Shown here piece after piece: positions 51,712 through 60,853 of a DNA stretch of 64,000 nucleotides; within the stretch, counting starts at the first letter, position 1, and each line of letters starts with the position of its first letter. Both the position numbers and the translations under genes were made by a program. The notes under the pieces are model-generated. The model worked only from the letters and a program-made list of their open reading frames with translations. It was not told the origin of the DNA and ran no database searches. This stretch comes from Woeseiaceae bacterium (GTDB taxonomy: Bacteria > Pseudomonadota > Gammaproteobacteria > Steroidobacterales > Woeseiaceae), in NCBI GenBank assembly GCA_021773055.1, contig JAJFKV010000017.1, forward strand, positions 1 to 64,000, written 5' to 3'.

Positions 51712-54456
51712 ATGGAATCCGATACTTACAACACATTGCGCCGCCAGGACATCACCTTCGAAGACAAGGACGAGGCGCTGCGCAAAGATGTGCGTACGCT
51801 GGGCGCTATGGTCGGCGACCTGATTCGCGAACAGAGCGGTGAGGAGCTTTACGAGTTCGTCGAGAATGCGCGTCTGCGCGCGATACGGCGACGCGAGGGC
51901 AACGACAAACAGGGAGAGGAGCTCGCAGACCTCGTCGACGGCCTGGACCCAAAAGAAGCGTTACAGGTCATCCGCAGTTTTTCGACCTATTTTCAAATGG
52001 TCAATACGGCGGAAAAAGTCCATCGAATCCGACGCCGGCGCGACTACTTGCGTGACGTTGTTCACTACCAACCAGGCGGACTGGAAGACACCTTTATCAA
52101 ACTGAAGGCGTCCGGCGTAGACGCTGACGGATTGCGGGATTTGCTCACCTCCCTTTCGATTGAGCCGATTTTTACGGCTCACCCAACCGAGCCAACAAGA
52201 CGAACAATTCTTCGCAAAGAACAAAAAATCGTCAGGCACCTCATCGAATTACTCAACCCGACCATGACCCCGCAGGAGACAGACGCCGCGCTGCAGAACA
52301 TCCGCTTGCTGGCAACTACGGGCTGGCAAACTGATGAGCACCCATCCGAACAAATGACGGTAGCCGATGAGCTTGAGCACGTACTGTTTTTTGTTACCGA
52401 TGTTCTATATCGCGCGATCCCGCCGTTCTATGAGGACATAGAAAGCGCGGTGACAAGGATTTACGGCGCGGAAGGTGAAGCCGTTGAGGTGCCGAACATT
52501 CTGCACTTTGGCTCGTGGGTCGGTGGCGATATGGACGGCAATCCAAACGTCAATGCCAAAACGATTCGTGCAACGCTCGCGCGGCAACGGTCATTGATCC
52601 TGGATCTGTATTTCAAGGAATGCGCATCGATAGGAGCGAAGCTCAGCCAGTCGGAAGACCGAGCCAGCTTTGGTCAAGGCATGCTCGACAAGATTGAGGA
52701 GTACCGCGGCGTGTTCCCGAACGCCTACCACGCGGTACCGGCACGCCACCGGGATATGCCGTATCGCGTATTTCTGCGCCTCGTTCAGCAACGCCTGCAA
52801 AACACCTACGACGATGAGGCTTTCCCGTACGAAAAAGTCGCACAACTGCTCGAAGACGTACAACTGATCGCGGACAGCCTTGCGCAAAACAAAGGCGAGC
52901 AAGCCGGCCTGTTCGCGGTTCGGCGACTCTTGCGGCGTATTAATACCTTTGGCTTTCACATGGTCACGCTTGATATCCGGCAGGATTCGGAAGTGCACCG
53001 CAACGTTATCGGTGAGTGCCTGGGCGAGGACGACTGGTCGGAAATGTCGGCCGTCGACCGTACGGTTCGTCTGGAAGAGGCGATTGCGACACGCGAAAGC
53101 ATGCCGGCGACCCTGAGCACACAGGCGCGCAAGACCATCGCCGTATTTCAGGCAATTGCATTCTGCCGCAGAAAGTATGGCCCTGACGCGATCGGGCCGT
53201 TTATCGTCAGCATGACGCAGGGCGCCGACGACATTCTCTCGGTCATCTTACTGGCGCAATGGGGCGAACTGCATAACAAACGCGGCGACGTCCCAATGAA
53301 TATCGCGCCACTGCTTGAGACGGTCGATGACTTGCATAATGGTCCGGCCATCCTGGAAAAATTGCTGTCTACGGACATTTATCGAGAACACCTGAAACGC
53401 CGTGGTGATCGTCAGATGGTCATGATTGGATATTCAGACAGCAACAAAGACGGTGGTCTCGCCTCCGCTCGGTGGGCTCTACAAAACGCACAGGAAATTC
53501 TCGTCAAAGCGGTCGCAGCACAGGGCATCGAACTGACGCTGTTCCATGGGCGTGGCGGCACCATCAGTCGCGGCGGCAGTAAAACGCACGTTGCCGTCCT
53601 GGGTGCTCCGCCCGGAACTGTTAATGGCCGCCTTCGCGTTACCGAGCAAGGCGAGATCATTAACGAGAAATACGGTCTACGAGGTATCGCGCTACGTACC
53701 CTGGAACAGATGACCGGTTCGGTCGCTCTTGCAACCGCAATGCCTCGCCATCGAGGCAACGACAAGCCCGAGTGGCACGACATGATGGATGTGATCGCGG
53801 CAGAAAGTCGCCGCGCTTATCGAAAGCTGGTTTATGAAACACCAGGTTTCTACGAATACTTTCGCAAAGCGACACCTATCGACATCATCGAGCGCATGCG
53901 GATCGGCTCCAGACCATCATCTCGGCGGCATCAATCCGGAATAGAAGACTTGCGAGCGATTCCGTGGGTCTTCTCATGGACACAGGCGCGCTTCCTGCTG
54001 CCGGGTTGGTATGGAATCGGCAGCGGCCTCCGAAAGGCCATCCACCAATTTGGTGACGAGGCAGTTGGCGAGATGATCAAAGAGTGGTACTTCCACCGCT
54101 CACTAACAGCGGATACCGAAATGGTGCTCGCGAAGTCTGATCTTGGTATCGCAAAGCTGTACTCGATGCTCGCTAGCGAAGAGCTGCACGAAGAGTTTTT
54201 TCCGATCATCAAGACAGAATTCAACCTGACCTGTGATCTGGTCCTGAGCTATTCGGAACATAACGAACTGCTGGAGGGTGACCTCACGCTGCAGCGCGCA
54301 ATCATGCTGCGAAATCCTTATGTCGATCCCATGAGTTTGATGCAGGTGGATCTGCTTTCCAGATGGCGTGCTTCAAATTGTGAGGATGAGGATATCTTTA
54401 GCGCGCTGTTGGCGAGCGTGAACGGTATCGCGCAGGCATTGCAGAATACTGGCTAG
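51712..54456 (+). CDS. ppc: Phosphoenolpyruvate carboxylase
   Basis: 914 residues, like other bacterial enzymes. FTAHPTEPTRRT carries the catalytic His, GFHMVTLDIRQDS and MIGYSDSNKDGG (Asp) are conserved, GRGGTISRGG binds phosphate, and the C-terminus ends QNTG as is strictly typical. It carboxylates PEP to oxaloacetate, replenishing the TCA cycle. Transcribed after yajQ, convergent with the nitroreductase gene. Confidence 0.97.
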   Translation: MESDTYNTLRRQDITFEDKDEALRKDVRTLGAMVGDLIREQSGEELYEFVENARLRAIRRREGNDKQGEELADLVDGLDPKEALQVIRSFSTYFQMVNTAEKVHRIRRRRDYLRDVVHYQPGGLEDTFIKLKASGVDADGLRDLLTSLSIEPIFTAHPTEPTRRTILRKEQKIVRHLIELLNPTMTPQETDAALQNIRLLATTGWQTDEHPSEQMTVADELEHVLFFVTDVLYRAIPPFYEDIESAVTRIYGAEGEAVEVPNILHFGSWVGGDMDGNPNVNAKTIRATLARQRSLILDLYFKECASIGAKLSQSEDRASFGQGMLDKIEEYRGVFPNAYHAVPARHRDMPYRVFLRLVQQRLQNTYDDEAFPYEKVAQLLEDVQLIADSLAQNKGEQAGLFAVRRLLRRINTFGFHMVTLDIRQDSEVHRNVIGECLGEDDWSEMSAVDRTVRLEEAIATRESMPATLSTQARKTIAVFQAIAFCRRKYGPDAIGPFIVSMTQGADDILSVILLAQWGELHNKRGDVPMNIAPLLETVDDLHNGPAILEKLLSTDIYREHLKRRGDRQMVMIGYSDSNKDGGLASARWALQNAQEILVKAVAAQGIELTLFHGRGGTISRGGSKTHVAVLGAPPGTVNGRLRVTEQGEIINEKYGLRGIALRTLEQMTGSVALATAMPRHRGNDKPEWHDMMDVIAAESRRAYRKLVYETPGFYEYFRKATPIDIIERMRIGSRPSSRRHQSGIEDLRAIPWVFSWTQARFLLPGWYGIGSGLRKAIHQFGDEAVGEMIKEWYFHRSLTADTEMVLAKSDLGIAKLYSMLASEELHEEFFPIIKTEFNLTCDLVLSYSEHNELLEGDLTLQRAIMLRNPYVDPMSLMQVDLLSRWRASNCEDEDIFSALLASVNGIAQALQNTG

Positions 54457-54483
54457 TAGGAGCGCGCAGGGGGCGCCCCTACT
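54455..54483. repeat. Small inverted repeat between ppc and nitroreductase (REP-like)
   Basis: AGTAGG-A-GCGC / GCGC-C-CCTACT, one mismatch. It overlaps both stop codons and may end transcription from both sides. GTAGGAGCGCGC also occurs upstream of trpE (about 48,165-48,180). Confidence 0.45.
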
Positions 54484-55153
54484 CCTCGATAAACGATGTG
54501 TATTCCTCCAGCTCCTTTCGTTCGATGTCAGGGACTTCGGCATCTTCTGCTGGATAGCCGACCACCAATAGCAGGAACGGTCGCTCGCTTTTCGGTCTGC
54601 CCAGGATTTCGTTGAGGAATTTCATTGGGCTTGGGGTATGGGTTAGCGTTGCCAGGCCGGCCTGATGTAGTGCTGTGATCAGTATGCCTGTCGCAAGACC
54701 AGTCGACTCCGCCGGGTAGTAGTGCTTCACCTTGCGACCATCGGGGAGTTCTCCGAATTTTTGCAGGAAAACGGCAACCAGATAGGGAGCTGTTTCCAGA
54801 AACGGTTTTTTATCGTCGGTGCCCAGAGGCTCAAGCGCTGCCAACCATTCGTCCGACGCCCTGTGTTCGTAAAACTCACGCTCTTCCGCTTCGGCGGCAA
54901 TACGAATTTGCTTTTTTGTTTCCGGGCCACTGACCACAGCAAAGTGCCAGGGCTGCAGGTTTGCTCCGCTGGGCGCCGTGTTTGCTGCTTTTAGTGCTGT
55001 CTCAATGATATCTCGCGGCACAGGCCTCGCTGAAAATTCACGGACCGTTCTGCGCCTGTCAATATCAGCATAGAACTCGCTGAGTCGCTGGCGCATTTCA
55101 TCGAGCGGATATTCGCGATACTGCTCAAGCGGAATGGTTGGGTATCTCGTCAC
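54479..55153 (-). CDS. Nitroreductase-family flavoprotein
   Basis: 224 residues from GTG 55,153 ([12 protein letters not shown]), with AAAGGAG seven bases upstream; a much longer upstream frame crosses the ycgN gene and is not used. FMN-binding [26 protein letters not shown] and a C-terminal GYPAED are typical of the FRP/NfsB-like fold (flavin-dependent NAD(P)H oxidoreductases). Related to the iodotyrosine-dehalogenase-like branch, but substrate unknown. Overlaps ycgN by one base-shifted ATGTGA. Confidence 0.87.
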   Translation of the reverse strand: MTRYPTIPLEQYREYPLDEMRQRLSEFYADIDRRRTVREFSARPVPRDIIETALKAANTAPSGANLQPWHFAVVSGPETKKQIRIAAEAEEREFYEHRASDEWLAALEPLGTDDKKPFLETAPYLVAVFLQKFGELPDGRKVKHYYPAESTGLATGILITALHQAGLATLTHTPSPMKFLNEILGRPKSERPFLLLVVGYPAEDAEVPDIERKELEEYTSFIEE

Positions 55154-55154
55154 A

Positions 55155-55610
55155 TCAGCTCCTTTTCTGTAAAACGCTCCATTCGTCGGTGTCGCTTTCC
55201 GAGACGGCCTGTCCGAGAACCGAAATTCCGGCCTCGTGCACACTCTCCGGGCGACCGGAGACCAGCGGATGCCACGGCGGCAAATCGTCTCCTTTGGCCA
55301 CAAGTCGGTACGCGCAAGTGGTCGGTAGCCAGTGAAAGGCTTCTCGCTCATCCAATGATAACGTAAGGCACACGGCGACCTTGCTTGCACGGTTCTCGTA
55401 GTCCGAGCATCGACAGGTGTCGAGATCGAGAAGCTTGCATGCGACGTCTGTATAAAAGACCTCTCCCGTATCTTCGTCTTCCACTTTGTGCATGCAACAC
55501 AAAGCACAACCGTCACACAGTGACTCCCATTCTTCAGGCGACATTTGTGCCAGTGATTTGCGTTTCCAAAACCGATCGTTCATCGTCCGGTACTCTGCGC
55601 TACTAGACAT
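55155..55610 (-). CDS. ycgN: YcgN-family cysteine cluster protein
   Basis: 151 residues. C-x2-C-x3-CC (CDGCALCC), with later Cys in [18 protein letters not shown] and TTCAYRL, fit the UPF0260 family. The cysteines likely bind metal. Function unknown. Start could be ATG 55,610 or 55,583. Transcribed with the nitroreductase, divergent from the dehydrogenase gene. Confidence 0.92.
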   Translation of the reverse strand: MSSSAEYRTMNDRFWKRKSLAQMSPEEWESLCDGCALCCMHKVEDEDTGEVFYTDVACKLLDLDTCRCSDYENRASKVAVCLTLSLDEREAFHWLPTTCAYRLVAKGDDLPPWHPLVSGRPESVHEAGISVLGQAVSESDTDEWSVLQKRS

Positions 55611-55621
55611 CCAATAGCCAT

Positions 55622-56575
55622 ATGAAAGCTGTATTTCTTGATTTCGGCACGATGGGGCCCGGTCTCGACATTAGCGGCATGCGCGCGCTGCTTCCGGAAC
55701 TTGAGGTATTTGATGTCACTGCGGACAGTCAGATCGCTGAACGCATTCAAGGTGCGGAAATTGTACTGGCCAACAAGTCACGTCTCACCGACGAGATGCT
55801 GCAAGCATGCCCGACACTGCGGCTCATCGGGCTGACCGCCACCGGGACCGATAACGTTGACCTCACGACCGCGAAACGAAACGACATCGCCGTTTCTAAT
55901 ATCCGAGCGTACTGCACCGAGTCCATCGCTGAGCATGTCTTCGGCTGTTTGCTGAACCTCACACGCAATCTTGCACATTACAACGCTGCGGTCCGAGACG
56001 GCCAGTGGCAAAAGTCCGAAGACTTCTGTTTGCTGTCACTGCCCATCCGCGAATTGTCCGCGATGACGCTTGGCATCGTCGGCTATGGCGAACTTGGCAA
56101 GGGTGTGGCCAGAATCGCCAGAGCTTTCGGTATGCGAGTTCTCATCTCCGCACGACCGGGTACACATAGCGTTGCCGAAGGGCGGGTATCGTTCGATGAA
56201 TTACTGCGAGAATCCGACGTCATTTCCCTGCACTGCCCGCTAACGGATGCTACTGCCGGACTGTTCGACGAAACGGAGTTCGGGAAAATGAAGTCTGACG
56301 CGATCCTTATTAATACGGCGCGCGGAGGGCTGGTCGATTCGGCCGCTCTGGTCGCAGCGCTGCAGGACGGCGACATCGCTGCTGCCGCTGTTGACGTGCT
56401 GCCAAAAGAACCGCCGGTGGATGGCGATCCATTGCTGGACTACGCCGGCGCCAACCTGATGATCACACCCCATATCGCCTGGGGATCGAACGAAGCACGG
56501 CAGGCAGCTATTGACGAGCTCGTTGGAAACATCACCGCATTTCTTGACGGCGCAGAACGCAACCGGGTTGTCTGA
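55622..56575 (+). CDS. D-2-hydroxyacid dehydrogenase (HprA-like)
   Basis: 317 residues. GTDNVDL, Rossmann motif [19 protein letters not shown] (about 151-170), [10 protein letters not shown] with catalytic Arg, and [13 protein letters not shown] with catalytic His. This resembles glycerate/hydroxypyruvate reductases (HprA). Only 11 bp separates its start from divergent ycgN. Confidence 0.92.
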   Translation: MKAVFLDFGTMGPGLDISGMRALLPELEVFDVTADSQIAERIQGAEIVLANKSRLTDEMLQACPTLRLIGLTATGTDNVDLTTAKRNDIAVSNIRAYCTESIAEHVFGCLLNLTRNLAHYNAAVRDGQWQKSEDFCLLSLPIRELSAMTLGIVGYGELGKGVARIARAFGMRVLISARPGTHSVAEGRVSFDELLRESDVISLHCPLTDATAGLFDETEFGKMKSDAILINTARGGLVDSAALVAALQDGDIAAAAVDVLPKEPPVDGDPLLDYAGANLMITPHIAWGSNEARQAAIDELVGNITAFLDGAERNRVV

Positions 56576-56593
56576 GCCGCCGGCTCGCGGCGC

Positions 56594-57007
56594 TCAAGCC
56601 CCGATAATTTGCCGCGCCCACTGCACGATGCCACGCACGCGTGGCGAACCGAGATCGTAGGCTTCGTCGAAACTCACCCATCGCCACTCGTGATGCTCCG
56701 GCTCGCCAGTCTCTGGTGAGTCCCCCATGACGATTTCCACCTGCGCAGTACTCGCCAAGTAGTAGCGCGCCACTTTTCCTTTGCTGTAGGGGCCCGTCTC
56801 GAAATATCTATCGCCCCAGTCGAACGCGAGGTCGTCGATACCCGTTTCTTCCTGAACCTCTCTCAACGCCGCATGCATGGGCTCTTCACCGGGTTCTCTG
56901 ATGCCTTTCGGAAAATCCCAGTGATGAAATGCGCGTAACAGAATGCTCACCCAACCGTCATCCGTCTTGCGAACGACGACAACACCACAAGAGAGTTTTT
57001 GCTCCAT
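56594..57007 (-). CDS. NUDIX hydrolase
   Basis: 137 residues from ATG 57,007, which shares one base with the stop of the ABC permease gene (TGATG). The NUDIX box GIREPGEEPMHAALREVQEE-TG is complete with all glutamates. Length and WDFPKG fit diadenosine polyphosphate hydrolases. Expected to be cytoplasmic. Confidence 0.9.
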   Translation of the reverse strand: MEQKLSCGVVVVRKTDDGWVSILLRAFHHWDFPKGIREPGEEPMHAALREVQEETGIDDLAFDWGDRYFETGPYSKGKVARYYLASTAQVEIVMGDSPETGEPEHHEWRWVSFDEAYDLGSPRVRGIVQWARQIIGA

Positions 57008-59505
57008 CAGGCGTTGACTCCTCTGAGGACGTCGGCAGGTCGCGCATTGACGGCTCCGCGCGCAGCGAAATAGCCACTCAAACAAACGACAAAGACACCG
57101 GCCGAGACCCCAACCAACCACAAGGCCGGGCTGAACTCGTACGGCAGTTCGAAAAGATGTGTCGCGACGAGATACGCCAGCACCGAAGCGCCAGCAGATG
57201 CGAGCACGCCGGCCGCCGTACCCAGTGCCGCGAATTCGGCCATAACTCCTGAGAACACCGTGCTGCGTTTCGCGCCCAGCGCTCGCAGCATCGCACTTTC
57301 GAAGCGACGCTCATCGATAGTCGACTGCACCGCCGCAAACAGCACTGCAATACCCGCCGCCAGTGTGAACATGAATACCGCTTGCACCGCGAGACTCGCC
57401 TTTTCGATAATGCCGCGAACCTGCTCAAGAATTGCACCAAGATCAATTACTGAAATGCTCGGGTGTGTGCGCACCAGGTCCACAAGCATCGACTGACTAT
57501 CATCGGCAATGCGCATGCTGGAAATGTAGGTGGTCGGCATGCCATCAAGTGCGCCCGGAGACAGCACGATGAAGAAGTTGGGCTGAAAGGAATCCCAGTT
57601 TATCTTGCGAGTACTCGCGATTTCCGCCTCAACCTCACGTCCGGCGACGAGGAACTTCAAACGATCACCAATAACCAGGCCCGCGTTGCTCGCGGACTCT
57701 TCTTCGATCGATATCAACGGTGGCCCACTATAGTCCTTTGGCCACCACGCGCCGTCCACCAGTTCATTCGACGCACTCATTTGCGCTGCGAAGGAGAGGT
57801 TTGCTTCACGATTCGCAAGCCACTCGCCATCTCTGTTGGGATATTCCCGGTCTTTGACGGACTCGTCGTTGATTGTCGTCATACGTGCGCGCACCAGCGG
57901 TGTGAATACCGGCCTGGCCGCACCATTTTTCTCGAATATAGCAGCAACCGACTCGGTTTCATGGGGCTGGATGTTGATGAGAAAGTGATTCGGTGCATCG
58001 TCACCAAGCGTTTGCCGCCAGCCTTCCAGTAAATCGGTCCTCACCAGCGTCAGCAACAGCAGCACCGTAATTCCAAGACCGAACGCGACCACCTGCACGG
58101 CACTATCGCGACCACGTCGCGCGACATTCGCAAGCCCGTAACGCCACGCAACTCCAACACCAGAGCGGGCTCGACCGATGAGCGCGACCAGCCCCCTGCC
58201 AGCCAGGTACAACAGGGCCGCTATCACGATAATCCCGCCGATCAGGATGAGCAGCATGCGCGCATCGCCCACGGAGCGATACAGCAGGAGGGCAACGGCG
58301 ACCAGAGCCAGCCCTGCAACGAAAATACGTGATGGCGCGGGTGGCATTGCATCGTGTCGCAGAACACGCAGTGGCGGCGTATTGCGGAGCTGAATAAGTG
58401 ACGGCAATGCGAACCCCAGCAGCAAGACCATCGCGCTGCTACTCGCAAGGATGATTGGCCGTATTCCCGTCGCGGGTAGCTCCGCCTGCTGCATCAGATC
58501 GAGGAGGATTCGCGACAGAACTTCCTGTGCTGCGAAACCCACCACGCATCCGGCGACGATCCCCAGTACGCCGAGCAGGGTTAACTGCACCAGCGCGACC
58601 GAAATTACAAAGCCCTGCGTCGCCCCAAGACTCTTCATCAGTGCAACCGCGTCCATGCGCCGATGGGCGAAACGTCGCGCGGACATGGCCACGGCAACGG
58701 CGCTAAGTAACAGGCTGATGACAGCGGTCAGCGAAAGAAACCGCTGCGCTCGGTCCGCCGCGTTATACGCTCGCTCGCTGCTGTCTTCCTGGCTGCGGAC
58801 GCGAATGGACTCCGGCAACTGATCCTGAACGGCCTCGTTGAATTCGGCGACTGCTTTGTCGTCGCCGGCGACCAGCAGCGCATAGGCAACACGACTGCCT
58901 TCGCCTATTAATCCGCTGGCGGATATGTCCTCTATATTCAGCAACAGGGACGGCGCCAGCGACGCAAAACCGATTGACTGGTCGGGCCGGTAGATCAGGA
59001 CCGCCGTAACGTGCAAGTCCAGCTCGCCAACAGCCAGTGTGTCGCCAATGTCTGCACCAACGCGTGCGAGTAGCGCGCCGTCGGCCCATGTTTCGCCAGG
59101 GGGCGGCACCCCGTCAACCACACGCTGTTCGCCAAACAATGTGTCAGACACCCGGACGCTGCCGCGCAGCGGATATTGCTCACTCACTACTTTGATGGTG
59201 GCCAGTGCGTTCTCGTCGCCCGCAAAGACTACCGATGGAAATGACATCGTCTCCGCCGTTTCGAGCTCGTAGTCGTGCGCAAGATCACGCCACTCCTGTG
59301 GCACGCGCTCCTGCGAACGCAGACGCAAATCAGCCGCCAGAACTTCATTGGCTTGCCGAGTTACAGCCTTGCCAATGCGATCGGTCAGGAACCCGACTGC
59401 CGTCAACGCGCTGACTGCGAGCCCGACGGCGGCCAGCAAAACCAGCACCTCTCCCGAGCGCAGCTCGCGGCCAAAACTTCTCAAGGCAAATACGAGTGCT
59501 TTCAC
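57007..59505 (-). CDS. FtsX-family ABC transporter permease (YbbP-like)
   Basis: 832 residues, about ten membrane helices in two FtsX domains with large periplasmic loops. RRMDAVALMKSLGATQGFV and MLRALGAKRSTVFSG are FtsX signature segments. Together with the ATPase gene upstream it forms the YbbAP-type transporter, whose substrate is not known. Overlaps the ATPase by four bases. Confidence 0.92.
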   Translation of the reverse strand: MKALVFALRSFGRELRSGEVLVLLAAVGLAVSALTAVGFLTDRIGKAVTRQANEVLAADLRLRSQERVPQEWRDLAHDYELETAETMSFPSVVFAGDENALATIKVVSEQYPLRGSVRVSDTLFGEQRVVDGVPPPGETWADGALLARVGADIGDTLAVGELDLHVTAVLIYRPDQSIGFASLAPSLLLNIEDISASGLIGEGSRVAYALLVAGDDKAVAEFNEAVQDQLPESIRVRSQEDSSERAYNAADRAQRFLSLTAVISLLLSAVAVAMSARRFAHRRMDAVALMKSLGATQGFVISVALVQLTLLGVLGIVAGCVVGFAAQEVLSRILLDLMQQAELPATGIRPIILASSSAMVLLLGFALPSLIQLRNTPPLRVLRHDAMPPAPSRIFVAGLALVAVALLLYRSVGDARMLLILIGGIIVIAALLYLAGRGLVALIGRARSGVGVAWRYGLANVARRGRDSAVQVVAFGLGITVLLLLTLVRTDLLEGWRQTLGDDAPNHFLINIQPHETESVAAIFEKNGAARPVFTPLVRARMTTINDESVKDREYPNRDGEWLANREANLSFAAQMSASNELVDGAWWPKDYSGPPLISIEEESASNAGLVIGDRLKFLVAGREVEAEIASTRKINWDSFQPNFFIVLSPGALDGMPTTYISSMRIADDSQSMLVDLVRTHPSISVIDLGAILEQVRGIIEKASLAVQAVFMFTLAAGIAVLFAAVQSTIDERRFESAMLRALGAKRSTVFSGVMAEFAALGTAAGVLASAGASVLAYLVATHLFELPYEFSPALWLVGVSAGVFVVCLSGYFAARGAVNARPADVLRGVNA

Positions 59506-60209
59506 CCGGCCACCCGTGTGTCGCTGACCAGTTTGCCCGCATCCAATGCCAGTATTCGGTCACAGCGTTTGGCAAGGCCGTGGTCGTGAGTCACAAGGAC
59601 CAGCGTCGTCGACGAACTGCGATTAAGCTCGAACATCAATTCCATGATGTTGCTGCCCGTTCGACTGTCGAGGTTGCCGGTCGGCTCGTCCGCGAACAGC
59701 ACAGCCGGTTCCGTGGCAAATGCGCGCGCGATGGCAACGCGCTGCTTCTCACCACCGGACAACTGCGCCGGGTAGTGGCTCCAGCGCTCCCCAAGACCCA
59801 CTTTCTTTATGACCTCCCGCGCTGCATTGCGTGCATCCTTTTGCCCGGCAAGTTCCAGAGGCAACATGACGTTTTCCAGCGCGTTCAGAGATGGCACCAA
59901 ATGAAACGACTGGAACACAAAGCCCACACTCTCTGCTCTGAGCTCTGCCCTGCCATCCTCATCGAGCGATGACAGGTTCGCGTCATTCAGCACTACATGC
60001 CCGTCGCTTGGCAGATCCAGACCAGCCAGCAACGCGAGCAGAGTCGACTTGCCGGCACCGGACGGGCCAACAACCGCAACCGACTCGCCAGCAGAAATTG
60101 TGAAACTCACGTCTGAAAGAATAGTCAGAGCCCCTTCCGGGCTGCTAACCTGCTTACCTAACTCGTGGGCCTCAAGAACATTGATCCCGTTTACCGATTG
60201 ATCCGACAT
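59502..60209 (-). CDS. ybbA: ABC transporter ATPase (YbbA-like)
   Basis: 235 residues from ATG 60,209. Walker A GPSGAGKSTLL, signature LSGGEKQRVAIARA, Walker B VLFADEPTGNLD and the H-loop THDHGL are intact. Forms the LolD/MacB-type transporter with the downstream FtsX permease. Its start codon shares CATG with that of the divergent tesA gene. Longer frames to 60,284 lie inside tesA. Confidence 0.95.
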   Translation of the reverse strand: MSDQSVNGINVLEAHELGKQVSSPEGALTILSDVSFTISAGESVAVVGPSGAGKSTLLALLAGLDLPSDGHVVLNDANLSSLDEDGRAELRAESVGFVFQSFHLVPSLNALENVMLPLELAGQKDARNAAREVIKKVGLGERWSHYPAQLSGGEKQRVAIARAFATEPAVLFADEPTGNLDSRTGSNIMELMFELNRSSSTTLVLVTHDHGLAKRCDRILALDAGKLVSDTRVAG

Positions 60210-60819
60210 GCGAATATTATTTTCCCTGCTGTTGCTGTTGTTAGGCATAACTGCGTCGAACGCCGAGACGCCGACTATTGTCATATTTGGCGATAGCCTG
60301 AGTGCGGGCTACGGTATTGAAGTTGACCAGTCCTGGGCCGCTTTGTTGCAAACCCGGCTCAAAGAACAAGGGTACGAACATCGGGTCGTGAACGCCAGTA
60401 TCAGTGGCGAAACTACAGAGGGCGGTGCGACCCGTATTGATTCAGCCCTGCAGGACTTTTCACCGCAGCTGATCATTCTTGAGTTGGGCGGCAATGACGG
60501 CCTGCGCGGATTTCCAGCCGCGAGAATGAAGGCGAATCTTCAGAAAATTGTCACGCGAGCGAAAGACACTGGTGCGGCGGTCGTGATGCTCGGCATCCGT
60601 ATTCCGACTAACTACGGTCCTCGCTATTCAGCGGCGTTCGAGGGCGTTTTTCGCCAGGTTTCAGATGAGCTCGAGGTGCAGTGGATCGAGTTTTTCATGG
60701 AAGGCATCGCTTTGAATGATGCGCTGTTACAGGAAGACCGTATCCACCCAAATGCCGAGGCCCAGCCCATGCTGCTGGATAACGCCTGGCCGATAATTAG
60801 CGCTACACTCGACGACTGA
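60208..60819 (+). CDS. tesA: TesA-like periplasmic acyl-CoA thioesterase / arylesterase
   Basis: 203 residues. Signal peptide (1-19, ending SNA), then an SGNH hydrolase with GDSL block FGDSLSAGYGI, Gly (SISGETTEGG), Asn in GGNDGLRG, and the catalytic Asp-His pair in EDRIHPNAEAQ. Multifunctional thioesterase, protease I and lysophospholipase. Divergent from ybbA, as in Escherichia coli. Confidence 0.95.
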   Translation: MRILFSLLLLLLGITASNAETPTIVIFGDSLSAGYGIEVDQSWAALLQTRLKEQGYEHRVVNASISGETTEGGATRIDSALQDFSPQLIILELGGNDGLRGFPAARMKANLQKIVTRAKDTGAAVVMLGIRIPTNYGPRYSAAFEGVFRQVSDELEVQWIEFFMEGIALNDALLQEDRIHPNAEAQPMLLDNAWPIISATLDD

Positions 60820-60853
60820 CCGGCGCGATAGCTAGAATAACAAGGGGTTCGTT

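Noticed and set aside
54479..55516. Longer nitroreductase from 55,516
   Set aside because: The added N-terminus runs antiphase through ycgN and is rich in Arg/Thr/Ser; GTG 55,153 has a good ribosome site and matches the family start.
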